Position numbers and translations under genes: made by a program | Assembly: GCA_023422565.1 (NCBI GenBank) | Contig: JAFAGR010000010.1 | Coordinates: forward strand, 1 to 64,000 | Length of the DNA: 64,000 nucleotides | Reading direction: 5' to 3' | Source of the DNA: Bacteroidota bacterium | GTDB taxonomy: Bacteria > Bacteroidota > Bacteroidia > Chitinophagales > Chitinophagaceae | Notes under the pieces: generated by a model | The model's database searches: none | What the model was told of the DNA's origin: nothing | The model's input: the letters and a program-made list of their open reading frames with translations, nothing else | In this document: positions 1-6,905 of the stretch, piece after piece | How positions within the stretch are numbered: position 1 is the stretch's first letter | Layout of the letters: each line of letters begins with the position of its first letter

Positions 1-207
1 GAAGTAGACCTTTACCTGGTCGCCCACCTTATACTTGTCCAGGATCTCAGTCTTGTCTTGAACGCATTGAAATTTGATGAAATTCTCGAAAGTTCTTGTG
101 CCTCCTTCTTCAGAAGTTTTAAGAACAAATTCCCTCGTTTTAAACGTCGGGCTTCTTTGAACGATATCGAAAATTACTTCCAGTTTGCCGGATAATTCGA
201 ACTTCAT
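1..207 (-). CDS. DUF3127 domain protein (3' end missing)
   Basis: The minus-strand reading frame opens with ATG at 207 and stays open to the window edge (69 codons), starting MKFELSGKLEVIFD and reaching KVGDQVKVYF. This resembles the N-terminal half of DUF3127 proteins, small Bacteroidota proteins with an OB-fold-like beta pattern often suspected of binding single-stranded DNA. No catalytic residues are visible. It is divergent from dnaA, with 484 bp between the starts. The C-terminal part lies outside the window. Family assignment is from recall of the sequence style. Confidence 0.7.
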   Translation of the reverse strand, partial: MKFELSGKLEVIFDIVQRSPTFKTREFVLKTSEEGGTRTFENFIKFQCVQDKTEILDKYKVGDQVKVYF

Positions 208-691
208 GTGCGTATTTTTTATAAACGTCAAAAGTAAATCTATTCCTCCAAATCACCGTTTATAAAGTATGCGTTGAAGCATATAAAAAATGGAAGCTCA
301 TCGCGCTTGCCGCCGTTAAGTATTTTTTTCAAAAACAAAAAATTATTTACTCACATCATTTAAGATACTTTTGCGCCCACAAATTCGGGAATACCTGTAA
401 ATACAGGGGTTTTCAAAGAAGAGAAAGAATTGTGAGGAGGAAGATCGGAAATCCTTTGTGAGCAGGGAAGGAGGAAAAAATCTGCGAAAAAAAATTATTT
501 ACAACAAAGGTTCGATACTGTGGTTAGAGGTGAAAAAACAAGGGAATAAAAAATTTTTTTTTCAACAGAATAATTTTGATATTCGCTGTCTTGCCTGAGA
601 AAAATATCTTGTTCGATATTGGTCATTGGAAAGGTCAGGAAACCCCCGGAAAACAAAGAACAATCAATATATATAAACTGCTGTAGGAATA
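208..691. other. AT-rich dnaA leader, possible origin region
   Basis: No protein gene is visible here. The stretch is rich in A and T runs and holds two copies of a 14-bp sequence, six A residues followed by TTATTTAC (337-350 and 489-502). TTATTTACA (495-503) and TGTGGTTAG (518-526) each differ at two positions from the DnaA box TTATCCACA or its complement. There is a 6-bp inverted repeat CCTGTA/TACAGG at 394-407. A purine-rich stretch follows (about 415-480). Lying directly upstream of dnaA it could be part of the replication origin or a long 5' leader. No perfect DnaA box was found, so the origin call is weak. Confidence 0.3.
366..373 (+). promoter_or_regulatory. -7 element, possible dnaA promoter
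   Basis: TACTTTTG matches the Bacteroidota -7 consensus TAnnTTTG. If used, transcription would start near 380, leaving a leader of about 310 nt before dnaA. No clear TTG -33 element sits at the expected distance. Confidence 0.4.
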
Positions 692-2125
692 ATGGAGAAA
701 GCTTTTGATCATGTTTGGGCCAATTGTTTGGAGATCATAAAGGATATAGTAGAATGGCAACATTACAAAACCTGGTTCGAGCCAATCAGGCCGGTTGAAT
801 TGAAAGAAAAAGTTTTAACCATACAAGTTCCTTCTCAGTTTTTTTATGAGTATCTTGAAGAGCATTATGTTTCTCTGCTCGCCAAAACGTTGAAGCGTGA
901 ACTAGGTAAGGAAGCCAGGCTTGAATACCGTATAATGGTAGACAGTGGAAATGGAAAGAACAAACCGCTTACCATGGATGTTCCCGGTAACGGTTATAAA
1001 TCTTATTCAAACAATGAAATGGATTTTCCGCTCGTCATAAACAACCCTGTTAAAAATCCTTTTGTTATCCCGGGTTTGAAAAAGATGCAGATCGATCCGC
1101 AGCTTAATCACGCCTATACCCTTGATTCATTTATTGAAGGCGATTGTAATCGTGTAGCGCGCCGCGCCGGTAAAACGGTGGCGGAGAAACCGGGAGCTAC
1201 TTCTTTTAATCCTCTTGTTATTTACGGAGGCGTGGGCCTCGGTAAAACGCACCTGGCACAGGCCATAGGCAACGAGGTGAAGCGTTTGCATGCCAATAAG
1301 GTTGTGCTGTACGTTAGTTCGGAGAAATTCATCAACCAGTTCATAGATCACGGCCGTAACAACGCCATTAATGATTTTATACATTTTTATCAGTTGATCG
1401 ATGTATTGATCATTGATGATATTCAGTTCTTCAATCGTGCGGAAAAGTCGCAGGATGCGTTCTTCTCTATTTTTAATCACCTGCATCAAAGCGGAAAGCA
1501 ACTTATTTTAACAAGCGATAAATCGCCAAAAGATCTTGAAGGTGTGCAGGAAAGATTGCTCAGCCGTTTTCGCTGGGGCTTAAGTGCTGATCTTCAGGCG
1601 CCGGATTACGAAACAAAGATTGAAATACTTGATAATAAGATGAAGCTTGACGGCTTCGAAATGCCGCGTGAAGTGGTTAAATACATTGCTTATAATATCA
1701 ACAGCAATGTGCGGGAACTCGAAGGCGCATTGATCTCATTGTTGGCACAATCTTCGCTAAACAAGCGGGAAATTGATTTGGAATTGACAAAAAAAGTGCT
1801 GCGGAATTTTGTAAAATCCTCCAGTAAGGAAATCACCATCGATGCAATCCAAAAGATGGTGTGTGATTATTTTGATGTTCCTTACGATAAACTTCTTCAG
1901 AAAACACGAAAACGTGAGATCGTGCAGGCACGGCAGATCACGATGTACCTTTCAAAAGCCTTTACAAAAAATTCTCTCAAAACAATCGGTGAACATTTCG
2001 GCGGCCGCGACCACACCACGGTGATACATAGTTGCCAAACAGTAAAAGACCTGATGGATACCGACAACCTGTTCAAGGAAAGTGTTCTCGAACTTCAGCA
2101 AAAGGTGCAGCTGGCGGCGATGTAG
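692..2125 (+). CDS. dnaA: Chromosomal replication initiator protein DnaA
   Basis: DnaA binds DnaA boxes at the origin as an ATP-bound oligomer, melts the DNA and loads the replicative helicase. The 477-residue length is normal for Bacteroidota. Domain I is residues 1 to about 85 (starts MEKAFDHVWANCLEII), then a short linker, the AAA+ core with Walker A GGVGLGKTH near residue 179 and Walker B LIIDDIQ near 239-245, and the DNA-binding domain IV with signature GGRDHTTVIH near residues 437-446. ATG at 692 gives the usual N-terminus. The gene stands alone on the plus strand behind an AT-rich leader, where autoregulation by DnaA would be expected from the family. Confidence 0.98.
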   Translation: MEKAFDHVWANCLEIIKDIVEWQHYKTWFEPIRPVELKEKVLTIQVPSQFFYEYLEEHYVSLLAKTLKRELGKEARLEYRIMVDSGNGKNKPLTMDVPGNGYKSYSNNEMDFPLVINNPVKNPFVIPGLKKMQIDPQLNHAYTLDSFIEGDCNRVARRAGKTVAEKPGATSFNPLVIYGGVGLGKTHLAQAIGNEVKRLHANKVVLYVSSEKFINQFIDHGRNNAINDFIHFYQLIDVLIIDDIQFFNRAEKSQDAFFSIFNHLHQSGKQLILTSDKSPKDLEGVQERLLSRFRWGLSADLQAPDYETKIEILDNKMKLDGFEMPREVVKYIAYNINSNVRELEGALISLLAQSSLNKREIDLELTKKVLRNFVKSSSKEITIDAIQKMVCDYFDVPYDKLLQKTRKREIVQARQITMYLSKAFTKNSLKTIGEHFGGRDHTTVIHSCQTVKDLMDTDNLFKESVLELQQKVQLAAM

Positions 2126-2135
2126 CAGGCAGTTT

Positions 2136-2156
2136 GTAGTTGGTAGTTGGTAGTCA
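2136..2156. repeat. Heptamer array, unit GTAGTTG (3 units)
   Basis: Three consecutive 7-bp units (GTAGTTG twice, then GTAGTCA) just after the dnaA stop. The complement of the unit matches the CAACTAC array at 8411-8438. Confidence 0.85.
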
Positions 2157-2180
2157 ATAGCCGGAATTAAACAATCATTC

Positions 2181-2229
2181 GTAAATCGTACATCGTAAAT
2201 CGTACATCGTACATCGTACATCGTACATC
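2181..2229. repeat. Heptamer array, unit GTACATC/GTAAATC (7 units)
   Basis: Seven perfect-length 7-bp units: five GTACATC and two GTAAATC, alternating at the 5' end. It sits in the dnaA-acetyltransferase spacer and ends about 30 bp before the next promoter. Confidence 0.95.
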
Positions 2230-2259
2230 ATAATTCGTACATCTCAATTGCCTTCTGCT

Positions 2260-2267
2260 TAGTTTTG
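2260..2267 (+). promoter_or_regulatory. -7 promoter element of the GNAT gene
   Basis: TAGTTTTG fits TAnnTTTG. It ends 4 bp before the GTG start at 2272, so the transcript would start at or next to the start codon. Confidence 0.5.
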
Positions 2268-2271
2268 CAGT

Positions 2272-2958
2272 GTGAATGAATTTTTAGACAATCCGGTTTA
2301 TCATGCACTCACGTCCGGCAATTCCTCCAAAGCCCGCGGTTCGGAAAATGTAAAGTATTTTGACCCTGAAGTTTCTCCTTTTGCAGGAATTAAAGACGGC
2401 TATCAAAAAGGCTTTGAAGAGCTGTTCGAAAATCTAACGCCGGGCAGAAGAATATTGTACGCAAGCAGGAAAGATTTGCCGGCGCATGAAGGATGGAAAT
2501 TGATACTGTCAATTGCAGGCAGGCAATTTCTTTATTTGCCAAAGGAAGGTTTTACTTCTGATTTCTCCGAACTTGCTCCGCTTAACACCACAAATGTGGA
2601 AGAGATGATAGCGCTGGCAAAGCTTACAAAGCCCGGGCCTTTTGATGGGCGTACAATTGAGTTCGGAAACTATCATGGAATATTTAAGGACGGAAAATTA
2701 GTGGCAATGGCCGGAAGAAGGTTGCATGTGTACGGCTACATGGAGATAAGCGCGGTTTGCACTCATCCCGCCCACCTCGGAAAAGGCTATGCAGCATCAT
2801 TATTGAAGCATCAGGTTAATTCGATTTTAGAAGAAGGCATGGTTCCATTTTTGCATGTAAGGGCCGACAACATACGGGCTATTGAATTGTATGAAAGGCT
2901 GGGATTTGCAGGCAATGGGCCGATGAATTTTTATCTTTTGGAAAGGATCGAAGGTTAG
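2272..2958 (+). CDS. GNAT family N-acetyltransferase
   Basis: A 228-residue protein whose C-terminal part (about residues 120-226) is an FR47-like GNAT fold. The acetyl-CoA loop appears as THPAHLGKGYAASLL and is followed by NIRAIELYERLGF, the usual alpha4/beta motif. The N-terminal 110 residues are the variable half seen in two-part GNAT enzymes. It presumably transfers an acetyl group from acetyl-CoA to an amine; the substrate cannot be read from the sequence. The start is GTG; the nearby ATG at 2276 is out of frame. It is a single gene with a promoter element abutting the start. Confidence 0.85.
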   Translation: MNEFLDNPVYHALTSGNSSKARGSENVKYFDPEVSPFAGIKDGYQKGFEELFENLTPGRRILYASRKDLPAHEGWKLILSIAGRQFLYLPKEGFTSDFSELAPLNTTNVEEMIALAKLTKPGPFDGRTIEFGNYHGIFKDGKLVAMAGRRLHVYGYMEISAVCTHPAHLGKGYAASLLKHQVNSILEEGMVPFLHVRADNIRAIELYERLGFAGNGPMNFYLLERIEG

Positions 2959-2985
2959 AAAACCTTAGGTTCGGTCTTTTCCCCA

Positions 2986-3075
2986 ATCCCGCATTTGCAA
3001 GCAAGCTTGCCTGCGTGCTCATGAAAATGCAAGGTTAGCTTCGCTGATCTTATTTGGGAGTCGTTCAAACAAAAA
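2986..3075. repeat. tRNA-linked 90-bp repeat, copy A
   Basis: Nearly identical to 3110-3198, differing by a short substitution/indel around 3023-3029. It contains the palindrome-like GCAAGCAAGCTTGCCTGC and ends in CAAACAAAAA. It lies downstream of tRNA-Pro in the tRNA's direction of transcription. Confidence 0.9.
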
Positions 3076-3103
3076 AGCCTTGCCGCGATGCGGCGCAGGG
3101 CTT
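3075..3103. repeat. GC hairpin between repeat copies
   Basis: Imperfect inverted repeat with core GCCGC-GAT-GCGGC and outer arms AAGCC/GGGCTT, flanked by A/T runs. Read on the minus strand it is followed by TTTTTTG, so it can act as a terminator or as a REP-like hairpin. Confidence 0.6.
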
Positions 3104-3109
3104 TTCCCG

Positions 3110-3198
3110 ATCCCGCATTTGCAAGCAAGCTTGCCTGCGTGCTCATGAACTGCAAGGTTAGCTTCGCTGATCTTATTTGGGAGTCGTTCAAACAAAAA
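3110..3198. repeat. tRNA-linked 90-bp repeat, copy B
   Basis: Second copy of the unit at 2986-3075, with the same ends (ATCCCGCATTT to CAAACAAAAA), separated from copy A by the GC hairpin. Confidence 0.9.
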
Positions 3199-3200
3199 GA

Positions 3201-3228
3201 AGTCCCGACCCGCAAAGCGGGTTCGGTC
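3201..3228. repeat. GC hairpin next to repeat copy B
   Basis: GACCCGC-AAA-GCGGGTT stem flanked by A- and T-rich arms, equivalent in position to the hairpin at 3075-3103. Confidence 0.55.
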
Positions 3229-3237
3229 TTTTTGCTG

Positions 3238-3275
3238 AATCCCGCGTTCAAGCGAGCTTGACGCGTGCTCCAACA
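3238..3275. repeat. Degenerate third copy of the tRNA-linked repeat
   Basis: AATCCCGCGTTCAAGCGAGC and the following GTGCTC resemble the first part of copies A and B, with a palindrome CGCGTTCAAGC/GAGCTTGACGCG, but the rest of the unit is absent. Confidence 0.6.
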
Positions 3276-3278
3276 AAA

Positions 3279-3303
3279 AAGCCCGGCAAATTGCCGGGAC
3301 TTC
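3279..3303 (-). terminator. Terminator after tRNA-Pro
   Basis: Stem CCCGGCAA/TTGCCGGG (3282-3289 with 3291-3298), followed on the minus strand by six T residues. It lies 11 bp past the tRNA-Pro 3' end. Confidence 0.8.
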
Positions 3304-3313
3304 TTTTTGTTTG

Positions 3314-3388
3314 TCGGGATGGCAAGATTCGAACTTGCGACCTCCTGGTCCCAAACCAGGCGCGATAACCGGGCTACGCTACATCCCG
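3314..3388 (-). tRNA. tRNA-Pro (anticodon TGG)
   Basis: A 75-nt cloverleaf on the minus strand. The acceptor arms are CGGGATG and CATCCCG, the T-loop is GTTCGAATC, and the anticodon stem CCTGG/CCAGG holds TTTGGGA with anticodon TGG. The discriminator base is A; the CCA end is not encoded. It is probably co-transcribed with the tRNA-Ser just upstream. Confidence 0.97.
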
Positions 3389-3414
3389 AACGATGGTTAT
3401 CAACTTCAAATTCA

Positions 3415-3504
<90 letters not shown>

Positions 3505-3693
3505 TGAACAGCCCTTGCTGAAGGGGCTGCAAAAATACAATTCCCTGCCATATCACCCAAATCATTTAATAAAAAATCACAGGTTCGGTAAAAACAACTT
3601 TGCTTCAAAAGATTTTATAACGTCGATGGTCTTACCCAGAGATCCTTGCCTGGTCGTTCGATATGACTATTTTCGTTATACTATAAACTGCTT

Positions 3694-4437
3694 ATGAAAA
3701 AAATTCAACTATTGCTGCTATCGATCCTTACTTTTTCAACAGCAATGTCACAAGAGGCCCGTACACCGGCCGACACCTTGAAAAAGAACATTGTTAAATT
3801 GAATGTGCTTGCACTTCCACTGAAAAACATCAGTGTGCAATACGAAAGAGCGGTCGCACGCAAAATTTCTGCAGGTGTTACCCTTCGCCTTATGCCCTTT
3901 GGTTCATTGCCATTTAAATCTACTGTAAAAGGGTCTTTTGATGATGAAGAACTGGAAACTCAACTGGAAAATGCGCAGTTTGGAAACTTTGCGATAATGC
4001 CGGAGATAAGATTTTATCTTGGAAGAAAGGGTGTTTTCCGCGGATTTTACATCGCCCCTTTTGCCAGTATTGCCCGGTACAAAACCGAAATAGATTTTAT
4101 TTATGAGGACGACGGCGTGGATAAAACCATTCCGATGAGCGGCAAGGTGAATACGTTTACCGGAGGCCTTATGTTTGGCGCGCAGTGGAAACTGAGTAAG
4201 AAGATATACCTTGATTGGTGGATCCTCGGCCCAAATGCGGGCACAGCAAAAGGCGATATTTCCGGAAGAATCTCCTTGTCACCTTCTGAACAACAAAGCC
4301 TGCGGGAGGAGTTGGACGATCTTGATATTCCGCTCACGAAATTTGAATATGAAGTAAATGCAGGCGGTGCAGATATTCATGTGAAGGGGCCATGGGCTGG
4401 CGTTCGCTCGGGACTTTGCATTGGGATCAACTTTTAA
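3694..4437 (+). CDS. DUF3575-like outer-membrane beta-barrel protein
   Basis: A 247-residue protein with a signal peptide (MKKIQLLLLSILTFSTAMSQ) followed by alternating amphipathic strands typical of small outer-membrane barrels. NVLALPLKNISVQYERAV at about residues 37-54 resembles the opening of DUF3575 proteins, and the C-terminus GLCIGINF ends in Phe like other barrel proteins. A charged insertion (residues about 195-225) would be a loop. Function unknown; a structural or assembly role in the outer membrane is the family-level guess. It has its own spacer on both sides. Confidence 0.7.
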   Translation: MKKIQLLLLSILTFSTAMSQEARTPADTLKKNIVKLNVLALPLKNISVQYERAVARKISAGVTLRLMPFGSLPFKSTVKGSFDDEELETQLENAQFGNFAIMPEIRFYLGRKGVFRGFYIAPFASIARYKTEIDFIYEDDGVDKTIPMSGKVNTFTGGLMFGAQWKLSKKIYLDWWILGPNAGTAKGDISGRISLSPSEQQSLREELDDLDIPLTKFEYEVNAGGADIHVKGPWAGVRSGLCIGINF

Positions 4438-4494
4438 GGTTCATAAGGTATATCTACCTGAATATTTTATTTCTTTTAAATAAACAAAGCAGAA

Positions 4495-5595
4495 ATGTTT
4501 AACGACCGGCAAATAAATAACCGGAAGATCGTACAGGTTTTCCTGATCGCGATAGTACTCTTATTAGTGCTCACCTCGGTGATCGGACTGAAGTATTTTG
4601 TTTCCGGATTCTTAGGTGCTGTTACATTATATATCCTGTTCCGTAATTTTTATTTCCGGCTTACAGAAGTGAGAGGCTGGGGAAGATCTTTGGCCAGCAT
4701 AACCCTGATCTTCGTTTCCTTGCTCATTATAGCCGTGCCTTTATGGCTGATGATGGAATATTTAATTCCGCAAGCTGCGGCTTTGCTGGAAAACAGAGAC
4801 CTTATAATCAACAGGTTCGAACAATTGAAAATTTGGATGGCTGACAAGCCTTTGTTAAACCGGATCGATATGTCTTCTAATGCACTGTTTCAATGGGTGC
4901 AGCGCGCGGGAAGTTATGTGCCGGTGATACTTGGATCGGTTGCATCTATGTTTGCCAATATTGTTGTTGCGTTTTTCGTGCTTTATTTTATGCAGATAAA
5001 TTCCAAAAGGATGGAGAAAAGTATTCAACTTTCCATTCCTTTTTCAGTGCGCAGCCGCAAACTTCTTTGGCTGGAGGTAGAAAAAATGGTTCGCTCAAAC
5101 ACCATCGGTATTCCTGTACTTGCCATTTGCCAGGGGATAGTAGCTGCGATTGGTTTTATGATATTCGGAGTGAACAATGCCTTGCTTTGGGGATTGTTTA
5201 CCGGCGCCGCATCAATTATTCCTGTTGTAGGAACCATGGTTGTGTGGGTGCCTGTATGCATTTTCCATATTGCGGCGGGAAACCTAAACAGCGGTATCTG
5301 GCTTGCGGTGTATTGCCTGATCGTGGTGGGCGGTATAGATAATATACTTCGGTTCACCATTCTGAAAAGCCTTGGCAACGTCCCTCCTTTAATTACCGTG
5401 TTTGGTGTTATTCTCGGCATAAATTTATTTGGAATGCTAGGCGTCATTTTCGGACCTCTTTTGCTTTCTATGATCGGCGTGCTTATGCAGGTTTACAGAA
5501 ATGAATTTGGAAGAAGAAAAGAATTAAACAGGTTGATGCTGCAAAGAAAAGCAGACCGGGAGATGCCGGAAGAACCCGTTTCCCCCAAGCTATAA
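4495..5595 (+). CDS. AI-2E family transporter
   Basis: A 366-residue inner-membrane protein with about eight hydrophobic helices in the AI-2E/PerM arrangement: two helices near the N-terminus, a soluble segment around residues 85-150, then a helix-rich half with GLFTGAASIIPVVGTMVVW near residues 234-252 and a final LGVIFGPLLLSMIGVLMQVY. Family members have been linked to export of autoinducer-2, Na+/H+ exchange or small molecules; the substrate here cannot be inferred. The ATG at 4495 gives a short polar N-terminus before the first helix. Confidence 0.88.
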   Translation: MFNDRQINNRKIVQVFLIAIVLLLVLTSVIGLKYFVSGFLGAVTLYILFRNFYFRLTEVRGWGRSLASITLIFVSLLIIAVPLWLMMEYLIPQAAALLENRDLIINRFEQLKIWMADKPLLNRIDMSSNALFQWVQRAGSYVPVILGSVASMFANIVVAFFVLYFMQINSKRMEKSIQLSIPFSVRSRKLLWLEVEKMVRSNTIGIPVLAICQGIVAAIGFMIFGVNNALLWGLFTGAASIIPVVGTMVVWVPVCIFHIAAGNLNSGIWLAVYCLIVVGGIDNILRFTILKSLGNVPPLITVFGVILGINLFGMLGVIFGPLLLSMIGVLMQVYRNEFGRRKELNRLMLQRKADREMPEEPVSPKL

Positions 5596-5699
5596 TCCTC
5601 CATTATAGAGTTTATGTATTGCATGTTTTTATAAGCTGACACCATTGCAGATACTTTGATATGGCGAATGATTTTTGCGAACTTTGCGAAAACACTCAA

Positions 5700-6047
5700 A
5701 TGCAGATCGAAGTATTAAAATCCAAGATCCATCGCGCGACCATTACCCAGGCAGATCTCAACTATATTGGAAGCCTTACGCTCGACGAAGCCCTGATGGA
5801 AGCCGCTAACCTGATCGAGAATGAAAAGATAACGGTGGTAAATGTAAATAACGGTGAACGTCTCGAAACTTACATAATAAAAGGGAAGCGTAACAGCGGT
5901 GTGGTTTGCCTGAACGGTCCCGCTGCACGAAAGGGCGCAGTCGGAGATATCATCATCGTGATCTCCTACGCTCTTATGGATTTTGAAGAAGCAAAAACTT
6001 TTCAGCCCCGGGTTGTTTTTCCGACGGCAGGGAACAGGATCAGTTAG
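5700..6047 (+). CDS. panD: Aspartate 1-decarboxylase PanD
   Basis: PanD decarboxylates L-aspartate to beta-alanine for pantothenate and CoA synthesis. It is made as a proenzyme that cleaves itself at Gly24-Ser25 to create the pyruvoyl cofactor, and YIGSLTLD with Ser25 is present at exactly that position if translation starts at ATG 5700. An upstream in-frame ATG at 5661 would add 13 residues ([13 protein letters not shown]) and misplace the site, so I reject it. The product is 115 residues, normal for the family. [12 protein letters not shown] is the conserved substrate-pocket segment. It converges on the Lrp-type gene of the beta-alanine-producing pyrimidine island. Confidence 0.95.
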   Translation: MQIEVLKSKIHRATITQADLNYIGSLTLDEALMEAANLIENEKITVVNVNNGERLETYIIKGKRNSGVVCLNGPAARKGAVGDIIIVISYALMDFEEAKTFQPRVVFPTAGNRIS

Positions 6048-6114
6048 TTTGGGAGTTTGTAGTAATTTTTGTATTTGTTTCCAAGTCGATATCCCTGTTC
6101 CCACAAAGGCGCAA

Positions 6115-6142
6115 AAAATTCAAAACTCAAAAGTAAAAATTT
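6115..6142. repeat. Heptamer array, unit AAAATTC-like (4 units)
   Basis: AAAATTC, AAAACTC, AAAAGTA, AAAATTT in register, each beginning with four A residues. The 289-bp spacer 6048-6336 between panD and the Lrp gene holds only such short repeats and no gene. Confidence 0.65.
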
Positions 6143-6277
6143 AAAAGGCATGAGCCCTGTACCATGAAGCCTCGCTGTTTCTAGTAAAGGCGCAAAGCTT
6201 ACAAAGGCACAATAAAAAGTTGCCTCTGTGAACCTCCGTTCCTCTGTGGAACTCCTTGAGCTAAAAATTCAAAAGGC

Positions 6278-6305
6278 TTGTAGCTTGTGCCTTGCACCCT
6301 GCAGG
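6278..6305. repeat. Heptamer array, unit TTGTGCC-like (4 units)
   Basis: TTGTAGC, TTGTGCC, TTGCACC, CTGCAGG in register. It is degenerate and ends about 30 bp before the stop of the convergent Lrp-type gene. Confidence 0.5.
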
Positions 6306-6336
6306 TCCACGTTCACACATCTGGCATCCAGCACTC

Positions 6337-6813
6337 TCATTTCAGCAACTTCAGATCAGGCTGCGCGTACTTGTATACTTTAAAGTAAATGGTGGTGTTG
6401 GTTTGATGCACACCCTCGATCTGGCTGATGGTATTTACAAACTCAACCAAATGATTATTGTCGCGGCACATTACGTCAACCTCCAGATCATAATCGCCGG
6501 AGGTGAGCGCCAGGAAGCTTACTTCGGGAAGTTTCGCGATCTTCTTAGCCACTTTATCTTTCAGCGTTGCAGGCCTTACAAAAACTGCAATGTGGGCATA
6601 ACAACGGAAACCAACTTTGTCAGGATCAACCCTTCCGATAATATGCACGGTTCCGTCTTCCAGCATTTTGTTGAAACGGGTACGGATCGTTCCGATAGAT
6701 ACGTTTAATTTCTCTGCGATCACTGTAAATGACATTCGCCCATCCTCTTGCAGGCAGGATAGGATGCCGTAATCCAGTTCATCCATACTTGTTTCATTCT
6801 TGGAGATATTCAT
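6337..6813 (-). CDS. Lrp/AsnC family transcriptional regulator
   Basis: A 158-residue protein with an N-terminal winged helix-turn-helix (residues about 10-60, LDYGILSCLQEDGRMSFTVI followed by NVSIGTIRTRFNKML) and a C-terminal RAM effector-binding domain with SGDYDLEVDVMCRDNNHL and IEGVHQTNTTIYFKVYKY. Lrp-type proteins form dimers to octamers and respond to amino acids or related metabolites. It is divergent from the pyrimidine-degradation genes with 92 bp between starts, so it is the probable local regulator, perhaps sensing beta-alanine or another pathway intermediate (inference). An inverted repeat in the shared spacer could be its operator. Confidence 0.92.
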   Translation of the reverse strand: MNISKNETSMDELDYGILSCLQEDGRMSFTVIAEKLNVSIGTIRTRFNKMLEDGTVHIIGRVDPDKVGFRCYAHIAVFVRPATLKDKVAKKIAKLPEVSFLALTSGDYDLEVDVMCRDNNHLVEFVNTISQIEGVHQTNTTIYFKVYKYAQPDLKLLK

Positions 6814-6822
6814 GTGTTGAAA

Positions 6823-6860
6823 AATGTAAATATTTTTTTCTTGTGCAATTAAAATACATT
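6823..6860. promoter_or_regulatory. Candidate operator AATGTA-N26-TACATT
   Basis: Inverted arms AATGTA (6823-6828) and TACATT (6855-6860) lie with centres 32 bp apart, about three helical turns, in the AT-rich spacer between the divergent regulator and dehydrogenase genes. The spacing would suit a wrapped Lrp oligomer, but six-base arms in AT-rich DNA can arise by chance. Confidence 0.3.
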
Positions 6861-6905
6861 ATTTTTATTTTTCACCCTAATAAATAAAAAATTTACAGCA
6901 GTAAG

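Noticed and set aside
366..520. 6S RNA upstream of dnaA
   Set aside because: A promoter element and purine-rich stretch are present, but I cannot see the long imperfect stem with a central bubble; kept only as an open possibility.
2181..2229. CRISPR-like array
   Set aside because: The units are only 7 bp and directly abutting, with no spacers, and no cas genes are in the window.
2986..3198. Insertion sequence or duplicated gene
   Set aside because: The 90-bp copies contain no transposase reading frame and have hairpin edges; a repeat element fits better.
5661..5699. Upstream in-frame start for panD
   Set aside because: It would shift the self-cleavage Ser from position 25 and add a polar extension not found in PanD.
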